Below are positions 49,752-60,200 of a DNA stretch of 64,000 nt, one piece after another (position 1 is the first letter of the stretch; every line of letters begins with the position of its first letter). The stretch lies in contig OX637359.1 of NCBI GenBank assembly GCA_951799405.1, positions 1,484,201 to 1,548,200 of the forward strand. Reading direction: 5' to 3'. The notes under the pieces were generated by a model that saw nothing but the letters and a program-made list of their open reading frames with translations, ran no database searches and was not told the origin of the DNA. This DNA is from Agapetus fuscipes. Its lineage: Eukaryota > Arthropoda > Insecta > Trichoptera > Glossosomatidae. The position numbers were made by a program, and so were the translations under genes.

Positions 49752-50022
49752 ATGTTCCTTGACTTATAGGTTGGTATGCGGCTGACAAACCATACTGTAA
49801 AAAATGGTTCACTTTGCCAATGTCACCCCTGTTTCAGGGAAGGACGGCAAGAGTTGCAGGGCTTATGTTCTTTTGAGATTGGGTTTTTTTTATATTGTAG
49901 GTCCACATGCGGCATGTGTTAGCGCGAAATTATACATGTCTACTTGTGGGAATGCATTTAATATAAATCTTAAATGATATTTATCTTCTCAGCTTAGATT
50001 AGATTAGATTAGATTAGAATGA
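49752..50022 (+). repeat. LINE alpha 3' tail copy
   Basis: CCTTGACTTATAGGTTGGTA to CAGCTTAGATTAGATTAGAT with four to five GATTA units. Confidence 0.85.
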
Positions 50023-50200
50023 CCAGTCACCAAAGGTCCATCCAGCCTTACAGCAACTGGGTCTTGCTTGAGTATTGGCGCTTTGTAGCGACGACCAAGC
50101 TCGTACACCTCTGCGGCACTACAACAAGTGTCATAGACCCCTAGAGTCTCTAGAATCTAGGGAGTCTCCCACACAGGGTTTCTTAAAAAAAAAAAAAACA
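50023..50200 (+). mobile_element. SINE A body fused to poly(A) tail D
   Basis: A body (GACCAGTCACCAAAGGTCCA ... GACGACCAAGCTCGTA) passes directly into CACCTCTGCGGCACTACAAC and ends in (A)n at 50187-50200. The joint is at CAAGCTCGTA, close to the A+B dimer joint. Confidence 0.75.
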
Positions 50201-50567
50201 CACACGACATAAGTGCGTCTTTATCATTCAGTTTAAAGTCGCTATGCTAACGTTGAAAATACCGGACCTAAGTCTGCATAGTTGTACATATGTCCTGACA
50301 CACTAATAAGTCAAGGATTTATACAATAACATTGACTGCCCACTTCTCATGTGATAGAGGAAGAATGCAAATATAAATAATTCTTTGACAAATAATAACA
50401 CTTAGTTTAAAACATTAACTTTGATGTAGTTGACTGGAAATATTCCACAACTGTTTCAATTTCTATTAAATCAAAGCATCCTTATCATTATTAAAGATGA
50501 ACCATAAACCAAGGTTTACGGTTTGGTTCTTTTTTATACTTACTTAAATGTTATTTATTACTTGTAT
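50201..50567. other. Intergenic, nothing recognised
   Basis: AT-rich sequence without frames of note. Confidence 0.35.
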
Positions 50568-50822
50568 TCCTTGACTTATAGGTTGGTATGAGGTTGACCA
50601 CCCATACTGTAAAAAAATGGTTCACTTTGCCAATGTCACCCTTGTGTCAGGGAAGGTCGGTAAAAGTTGTAGGGCTTATGTTCATTTGAGGTTTGGATTT
50701 TATTTGTAAGTACACATTCAGCATTTGTAAACGCGAACTACACATGTTTGTTTGTGGGCATGCATTTGAGAGCCTTAAATGTTAATATATCTCTGCAACT
50801 TAGATTATAGATTAGGTATAGA
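50568..50822 (+). repeat. LINE alpha 3' tail copy
   Basis: CCTTGACTTATAGGTTGGTA to GCAACTTAGATTATAGATTA. Confidence 0.85.
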
Positions 50823-51050
50823 TAAGTCTGAAGTCTAGTGGTAAAGCTTCAGACTCGTAAATGGAAAGTTAAAAATATACCACTTATATTTTCAAATATG
50901 GTCTTCGCTGGGTTGAAAAATTTATTGCCTTTACCAGTCACCGAAAGTCCATCCAGTCTTATCCAACTACACGTGTTTTTTTTGGGCATACATTTGAGAG
51001 CTTCAAATGAATATATCCTTGCAACTTAGATTATAGATTATAGAACCATC
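50823..51050 (+). mobile_element. SINE A fragment followed by LINE alpha tail fragment
   Basis: 50823-50962 carries GTCTGAAGTCTAGTGG and TCTTCGCTGGGTTGAAAAAT. 50975-51048 is the last 70 bp of a LINE alpha tail (CATTTGAGAGCTTCAAATGA ... ATTATAGATTATAG). Confidence 0.6.
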
Positions 51051-51094
51051 CTCAGTTGTCATGTAAAATCCTATGTTTTCTTGCTTCTCCATCT

Positions 51095-51100
51095 TTTATT
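51095..51100 (-). promoter_or_regulatory. Putative polyadenylation signal of PLBD-b
   Basis: TTTATT on the plus strand is AATAAA on the minus strand, 115 bp after the PLBD-b stop codon. Confidence 0.5.
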
Positions 51101-51214
51101 TCGGCACCCAATAATCCATCACATGCTGTTGTATTTTATAATAATGCCAACTTAACCAATAAGGGATTCAATAATGTTTTAATTATGACATTCAAATCTT
51201 CAAATATTGAAGCA

Positions 51215-54200
51215 TTAATTCAGCCATTTGTGGGTGAGGGGCTGGAACTCCCAGATGTCAGGATGCCCGATGTGAGGATACGTGTCTCCAAGACCTGAGG
51301 TGCTCCACTGGAAGGGGGAGACGTCAGCGGAGAAGGTGGGACCACTGACTGAGGTGAACTGCAGCGAGGACGATAGATCCAAGTTAGTTATTTTGGCGTC
51401 GATGCCTCCGTGGACGGACCGGTCACAAGTCACTGAAAGTAGAGGAATACATATCAATGGTTAAAAGGATGTAGGGGAAAGACGTGTACCTTGGGACAGA
51501 ATTCGCTTTTAATTTTTTTAAATTTTGGTATGTAAATCAAATTGAATTTCAACTTATCCCCATGAAAGAATGCAGTTTTAGCTAGTGAATGTTGAATACC
51601 TATTTGCCAAAACATCATTAAAGAAGTCGGTACTCACCATATAACAAGGCAGTGCAATTTGTCCCAAGGTACAAACAGGTCTTGTACCTTGGGACAGGGT
51701 TGGTTGCACATTGGGACAGGGATAGAATCATATTGAATAAATGAATATGAGAATTGAATTAATTTTAATAATAAAAAATAAGTGCACAATTTATTTTATA
51801 ATGTAATGCATAGGTACATTATTTCAAGTTAATATTTCTAGGAAACTTGAGGTTGAATGAATGCTGTCCCCAACATATGGTAGGCTCAGGCGGTATCTTC
51901 ACTATGTAGGACGAAGTTCCCAGCTACAGAGGACGAAGTTCCTCTAGTCTTCGCTGTGTTAGTTGCACTGCTTGTTTATGGTGTTTCCACGTTTGTCTCC
52001 TTCTCTTAAAGGAGACAAATCAGAATCTTGGTTTCACCATAGGACACGTCCCATGGTGAAACCCAAAAACTGTCCCAAGGTACAAATATGCACATATTTT
52101 TGCAAACTTTACCTAAAAGCTATAACTTTAGAGATTTTCATAAGAAAATGCTTCATATTGTGTTCATGAATAACATAGTAATGAAGGGGTATCAAAATGT
52201 ATGAGTAATATTACTTACTGTGGTGTTATGCACTTCTTCAAAACGTGGGTAAATTTTAACTCACAGTATCGAAAACACACTTGGACCACCTGTCACCAAG
52301 AATCTTTTCTTTAACAGGAAGGGGGTACATTCAATTACTCAAAAACACTGCTGCCAGCTTATGACGTATATCCTAGATCTGCCAGTAGAGTCCAAAAAAA
52401 GTTATAGCAACTGTCCCAAGGTAAAACCGTCCCAAGGTACACGTCTTTCCCCTAGGGGATAAGCGACAAAAACTAAATTGTTCAAGAGAGTAGTTTAAAG
52501 TTTGAGATTGCAGAAAAATGGCATAACTTTTTTATTTTTTATCATATCGTTAAAATCAAAACAGCTCTAAAATAAAAATAAATAAAGGCATTTTTTGGCA
52601 TTCCTATTAATGTGGTTTTACAATGTTTTTTATGTCACAAGCGCCTTTAGGACAAAAAAGGCCAAAATCTTGTCGGTTACACCAAAACAATACTTCGAAA
52701 ACGCAGTTGTTTGCTTAGGCACAAACAACACAAAAATCATTGTAGAGCTATGGGAGTTGGCGCATTAGAAAGCGTGGAAAATTGTAAGTAGGATAGCATT
52801 CACAGCTCATTTTTGACCAAAATGTCACTTATGCCCAACTGCCTTTTACCCGTCGATAAAAATGTGTGTTTTCTTTCATTAGGTTGGTATGTGGCTGACC
52901 TCCCATACTGTAAAAATAGGTTCCCTTAGCCAATGTCATCCCTGGCTCTTATAAAAACAAATAAACTTATGTCTGTCTTCTTGTGGTCATTTTTTTTTAA
53001 TTAAAAAAATATGTTTGTGAAGAGGAATGCAATTTAACCTGCCTGGCCAGAAACAGGTATAAACATTATCAATTGATAATTCCTTATTTTAATATTTCAA
53101 TGAATTATTAATTTTAATCAAAAATAACTTTTTTATACAATCGATTTTATATCTATTTTCACTGTGTTGTATAAAAAAAAATATTTTTAATTAAAATTCA
53201 TAATAAATTTTCACTCCGTTAATGCACAAACGTTAGAAAAATATTTATTAACAATTACACAATGACATCTGTTGAAACAGGGTCAAAGTTGTTGTCGTTA
53301 GGACACGGCGCAGGCGGGGTTCGATCTTGTGATTGTTTCAATAATGCAAAATCGAGTGCCGACGCCTGATCCCTTCGACCATACCACCAACAATGCATGC
53401 ATTTAATAAAAAAAATATATACAAAATGGCCGGGGCTCGATGGATTAAAAAAATATTTTGAAATAATTATCATTCAAAATTATGTTAAAAGTGAAGAAAA
53501 TAAATTGTTATAAATACCGTTAGTTTGGCACAGGTCCCCTCTAGACGATATGGCATATGTGGGCATCGGTACAGAAGTGCAAGTACTGTTCTCATTGCAT
53601 TTCACCACCATAGACAAGATGTCGTGCTTGTAGTCGTTGTATCTCATGAGGTCCATCATCAAGTCCATATCCGTGACCTTGGGCTGGTCCCTCTTCAGCA
53701 TCAGAGCCCGTGGATTGTCAGAGTAAGAGTAGAATTTGCCGTGGAGTGCTAACATTTTAGGGAACCCGCTGATGTTGTAGATTTGCTCAAAGTATGGGAC
53801 GTTGTACGAAGGCCAGTAGCCTTGGTTTCTCAAATAGTCAGTCCTGAAATGGCAAAAGAATTTCACTTGATGACCAGTCCATAGTCTAGTGGTTATCGCT
53901 ACGGACTCGTGATCGAAAGGGCGTGGGTTTGATTCCCAGCGGAGTACAAAAAAATTTTTTTTTAGTCAAAGATGGTCTTTGTTGGGTTGAAAAATTAATC
54001 TGCATTTACCGAAAACCAGTCGGCGGTCATTATAGGTCCATCCAGCCTTAGAGCACTTGGGTTTTGTTTATAATTGGTGCTTTTTACAGCGAAGACCAAG
54101 CTTGCAGAAGGCTCTTGAGGTGTGTGATTCACACAAAAACACCCCAAATATTACTTGAAATATTTATTAATTACTATAATTTATTTAGTTTAAGGATTTA

Positions 54201-57200
54201 AATCAAACACTGTTCTATATTTTCACTTTTATAATTTTTATTTTTAAATTGTACTAACGTTTTTGATCTTAGATCATCGTCATGGTCAACTACATTTAAG
54301 TATATTTTCAAATATGCTCTTCGCTGGGTGAAAAAATCATATTCCTTTACCAAAGACCGGTCACTAAAGGTCCATCCAGCCTTACAGCTACTGGGTCTTG
54401 CTTGAGTATTGGCGTTTGTAGCGACGACCAAGTTCGTAAACAACACCTATGCGGCACTACAACATGTGTCATAGACCCCTAGAGTTTAGGGAGTCTCCCG
54501 CACAGGATTTCTTAAAAAACAAAAATCCTCACTGAAGAGGCACAAGAAGAAGGAGGTTTCACTCACACATCTCCTTGGGCATATGATCCAGGCATTTGTT
54601 CCACAATGCACAGCAGTCCATCATCCAGTTTGGGTCCTCTCCTCCTGTGAGCAGCTCCAAACTTCTTATAGTCCACCACCATCCATTGATTGTTGTAAGT
54701 TCCGCTGTTGAACTTTATAAACGTGCTGATCCATCCCATCCCAGAGTCTTCCAACCTAAAGTAAAATACAAACTTCTTATAGTCCACCACCATCTATTGA
54801 TTGTTGTAAGTTCCGCTGTTGAACTTTATAAACGTGCTGATCCATCCCATCCCAGAGTCTTCCAACCTAAAGTAAAATACAAACTTCTTATAGTCCACCA
54901 CCATCTATTGATTGTTGTAAGTTCCGCTGTTGAACTTTATAAACGTGCTGATCCATCCCATCCCAGAGTCTTCCAACCTAAAGTAAAATACAAACTTCTT
55001 ATAGTCCACCACCATCTATTGATTGTTGTAAGTTCCGCTGTTGAACTTTATAAACGTGCTGATCCATCCCATCCCAGAGTCTTCCAACCTAAAGTATAAT
55101 ATAAACTGAAATTATGGTTGTTTGACATATTGGCATTTATTTATTTGTGATGTCCCAAATTGATTATTTATTGTTGCACACTATATATTGGGCGGTCAAA
55201 GAAGCAACTTAAAAAAGATTTCAGTCTGTTCTGAAAGTGGCCGCTTGATTGATCTTCGGGATGTTCAAATTCTCTCACGGGATATCCAAATTCTATTTTG
55301 GGATGTCCAAATTCTCTTTCGGGATGTCCAAATTCTCTCTCGGGATGTCAAAATTCTCTCTGGTGTGGCTTCATCACATCTGGCAACACAACACTACACA
55401 GCTAACAGCCCTGCTACAAGGGATCAGGACATTAACCCCACATCTCTACCGCATTCCAACAACTGCCATAGTCCTCTAGATTCTCTGAAATGTAAGGAAT
55501 TTTCTGCAAAAAATTCTTTAAAAAATATATAAAAAACCTTCTAACCTATTTGCAATCATGGATCTAATGTATTCCATTGTTTGTCCCGTCGGTGAAACAA
55601 ACTTCCAAAGGTCATCATTATAGTTTGTATTTGTGGTCTCCAGTGTTACCAATCTTGAGGACGTGATACAGAAGTCGTCCATGGAATGCAGCATCCCAGG
55701 GTAGGAAGTAAAGGACATTGTGTGGCCGGGTATCCTTGTTTTTGAAGTCGCGAGTGTTTTGTAGTGAACCGAATACTTTTTTTGGACTCTCAGCAGTTTT
55801 GTGTAGCTGAAATATATACAAAATTAAAATATATAATGTGTAAGAACACATTGAAACTATAATCTATAAAGCTAAATTTTAATTTTAGATTCAGACTTCA
55901 AATTTATAACCTCTGAATGTATGAAATGCCAATAATGCTAGATTCAAACAATTTCGTATGTATGAGAGACCAGCGCCTCTGGCGGTCAGATTTAAAACTA
56001 ATCTAGCCAGATGACATGCCAGCACCCGTCTGTAGTCGAATAGTTAACACTTCTGACTCTTAAATGGAAGGTTCTGGGTTCAAATCCAGACAGAGCACAA
56101 AAAAAACCATTTACTTATTTTTAAATATGCTCTTCGCTGGGTGCAAAATTCATATACCTTTACCAAAGACATCCAGCCGTACAGAAACTGGGTTTTGCTT
56201 GATAATTTGCGCTTTCTACAGCGACGACCAAGCTCGCAGAAGGCTCTTGAGGTGTGATACACACAAAAAACAGCGCTCACCAAATAAATCATCCTAATAT
56301 TTTTATTATTTATAATGACATCATTTGGGTTCCTGGTTTTCTATATGTTCAAAGTCCATTGGAGAACTTTCAGTGTTTCCATACCTTGTCCATGTGTTGT
56401 GCCCAACGTATAAATCGGAGCCATCTTCCAAGACTTTGATCAACACAGAGCAGTGATCCGAATTCTCAGATTTGTTGTGTCCCAGTGAAGACATGATGTC
56501 TCCTAGCTCCTCTGCCAAATTCATGAAACTGAAACAGAATCAGTTCCAAATTTACTCGGATATCCCAGGATACGGTGGGCAGACAATGTCAAGGTTGACT
56601 TGGAAGTCCTGGGAGTAAGGAGACCATTGAAGGAAGCGGCACAAGACAGAGAGTCCTGGAGGGTTGTGGTGCAGGAGGCTCTGAGCATTCAAAGCTTGAG
56701 CCGGAGAAAGTAAGAAGCTAGTAATGAATGAGTGCGGTGTAAATGAGAATAATATGAGAGTGAAAGTACAAAAGAGTACAATGAGATGTTTTGGGAAACT
56801 AAAAAGAATGGACGGTGAATGACTGAGAAAAGGGTGTACAAAATGAATGTCAAGGTAAGCTGTAACTGTAACTCTGTCGACATTCCGCTAGAGGTGGCTA
56901 GAGCCTTTGCAGAGCTGCCTCCATTTTTTCCTATCCTGACATACCTCTTTTAGTTCATTCATATCCATCGCTTTTTCTTCTTTTACATTCACTTTGTATA
57001 TACCATTCTTTCACAATCTCCTCAATCTGATCACTCCATATTTTTCTCGGTTGTCCCTTACCTTGTTTTCCTTTCACACTTCCTTTTCATATACTTTGTC
57101 AGTCTATCATCATTCATTCTTTCTGTGGAAGGGAAAGACCAAGGAAAGACATGGATTATCAGATAAGTGAGATTACAAACGACTGGAACGTTCAGAGTGA

Positions 57201-60200
57201 AAAAAAAAAGAAAAGAAAAAAGAGAGTGATGAATGTAGAGGAGATGAAAGAAGTGTGCAATTACAGAACAAAGTGGAGACACATCTGCGGAGTACTGGCC
57301 ATCTCTAGCAGAAAAGCGACTAGATACGAGTACAAGAGTAAAAATATTGCTACGATCTACGATGAGTTTGTGTGTAAATGTATCTAAGCACGCTAGTGTG
57401 TCAAAAATCTGGAAGTGTTTTGAAAAATCCATTATAGTAGTATGTGGAATAATTTAGAACATGCAAGAATCGTCTCTTTCGTACTTATATAATCAAGCCG
57501 CAATGGTGCAGAGGGCAGAGGCGCTTGAATCATTGTGACGTGAAGTCGATAAGCTAGAGCTAGAAAAGTACTCAATACATTGTAAGCCCACATTGGGTAA
57601 AATAAATGTTGAAAAATAAATAAATCGCGGTTTCATTAAAAATAACCTACTTAATTAAAATCATAACAACTCGCTCCCCCAGTTCTTGTTTACCCAATCT
57701 TGAAGCCAATCTTGTCAAATATGACTTTTTCATGCAGTTGTCTTATGAATCAAATTCCACACAATCTGAGTTAAGAAAAACCGTAAAACTCGATAATGTG
57801 AGAGTTCTTTTAAATATTTTTTAAACAAATTTCTTGTTTTCATAAGACACATTGGTCCAGTACACATTCAAACATTGCTCATGTAAAATTTTCTCAATGG
57901 CGTATACGATAAACAAGAACTAAGGCAGCGAACTGGTGTCAGGTGTGTGGTTTAATTAAATTGTTAACAAAAGAAATAAAAAAAAACAGTCAAATCGAAA
58001 AATTGGACAAAATCCAATCTAATCTAATCTAATCTAAGTTGCAAAGATATGTTACATTGGAGATTCACATTACAAGCATTTTCACAACCAGTCACGTTGG
58101 ACAAAATCCAAAAGTATTGAATAATAATTTTTCTTACAACATGTCTCGATAAGTCAGATGTTCTGTTTTATTTGTCACCATCTTGTTGTATCCTTCCACA
58201 ACAGCCTTCAGTTGTATCAAAAATAATTTCACCTGAAAAATAAAGAGATTTGAGCCGATGTAACATTGATGATGACCGGTCCGTAGTCCAGTGGTAGCAC
58301 TTCGGACTCGTAAATGGAAGGTTGTGGATTCGGATCCCAGCAGAACCATTTATATTTCGAATGTGCTCTTCGCTGAGTTGAAAAATTCATACACCTTTAC
58401 CAAAGACCGGTCACTGAAAGGTCCATCCAACCTTACAACAACTGGGTCTTGCTTGAGAATTGGCGCTTTCTACAGCGACGACCAAGCTCGCAGAGGGCTC
58501 TTGAGGTGTGATACACACAAAAACAGCGCTCACCAAATAATGCATCCTAATTAAAATTTAAATTATTATTATGATGATGAGTTGGTGGTTTATGTTCATG
58601 TGAGGTTTTTTTTATTTGTATACACACATGCAAAATGTGTAGGCGCGAACATACATGTGCTTGCATGTGGGCATGCATTTAATACGAGCCTTAAATGTTA
58701 ACAAATATTTGCAGCTTAGATAATAGATATAGATAGCAGTGGCCAAGGGTGCCATACAACTCGATTCCCATCGGTTTCCCTTTTAAAATGAGGCAAAAAT
58801 GATAATAAAGCAGACTGCATGGTTTCAATGGGGGAAAAATATGTATTGTTTCTTTGGTTTTAAATGTATTTTTTTACTTTGTTGCCTCATTTTAAAAGGG
58901 AAGCCGATGGGAATCGAGTTGTATGGCACCCTTCCCCACTGATAGAAAGTGCCATTGCAGACAGATTTGGGCTGTGGTGCCATTGGAGACAGATTTGGGC
59001 TGTAGTGCCATTGAAGACAGATTTGGGCTGTGGTGCCATTGGAGACAGATTTGGGCTGTGGAGCCATTGGAGACAGATTTGGGCTGTGGAGCCATTGGAG
59101 ACAGATTTGGGCTGTGGTGCCATTGGAGACAGATTTGGGCTGTGGTGCCATTGGAGACAGATTTGGGCTGTGGTGCCATTGGAGAGAGCTTTTTAAACAT
59201 TGGAAAATTAAATGCTATACTCACATGATACCAGTAGGGATCATAGTTTTCATTTACACTTATTTGCTCGTCCATCCATTGTAAATTTTCATCCATGAAT
59301 TTGTAGGCCCTCTTGCAATCTTGACCTCCACCACACTTACTGTAAAAGAACTCTCAAGTTTATTAACTTTATACAGCATCATAATCAACAGGTCTTATGG
59401 CCGCGGGGATCGAGACAGGTTATTTGGAACCGGATAACGCTGGTTCGAATCCCGCGACGATAACTTCGACCCTGGTTCAACAGATGCCGTTGCATGCACA
59501 CAAGCTTCTGCTTTCGCATGAAGACAACTGGCCAGGCAAAAAAAGGTTGGTGGATTGCATTCCTTTCCAAAAATCTATTTAAAAAAAAAAAAAAACATTT
59601 TAGTGGATCTTCCCCCTCAGTATTGACCTATTCTAATCTAATCTAATCTAAGTTGCAAAGATATATTACATTGGAGATTCACATAACATGCATTTTCACA
59701 AGCAGACTCGTACAAGTTCGCGCTAATAACACATGCCGCATGTGGACCTACAATATAAAAACCCAATCTCAAATGAACCTAAGCCCTGCAACTCTTGCCG
59801 ACCTTCCCTGAAAAAGGGGTGACATTGGCAAAGTGAACCATTTTTTACAGTATGGGTGGTCAGCCTCATACCAACCAATAAGTCAAGGATTACGATCTCT
59901 TCTAAATCGACCACTGGAGCTGCTCCATCTCACAATGTCCTGTAGTCCACAGATTTTTTGTACATGGTTGTTGCGGATGTGATTTTGCAATCTTTCCATC
60001 TGTGACTCTGAATTATTTTTTGTGGAGATTATTTCTGAGATGAGGACGTCCAGCTATCTTTCCACCTCCAGGAGGTCTCCCAGCTGGGCGTTGCCCTACT
60101 GGCATCTCATTAGCTACGATGTGTGCGAGGCTTTCATGGCTCATGCTGGAGACATGATCTCTCCTGGATCTGCTCCATCTCCCTATGTCCTCTATTTCAC

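Noticed and set aside
54596..55099. 167-codon plus-strand frame with a 37-residue repeat
   Set aside because: Antisense of the 111-bp exon-start array; the period is a multiple of three, so the frame stays open by construction.
58825..59296. Several frames on both strands with 28-residue repeats
   Set aside because: By-products of the 28-bp tandem array, which repeats every 84 bp in each frame.
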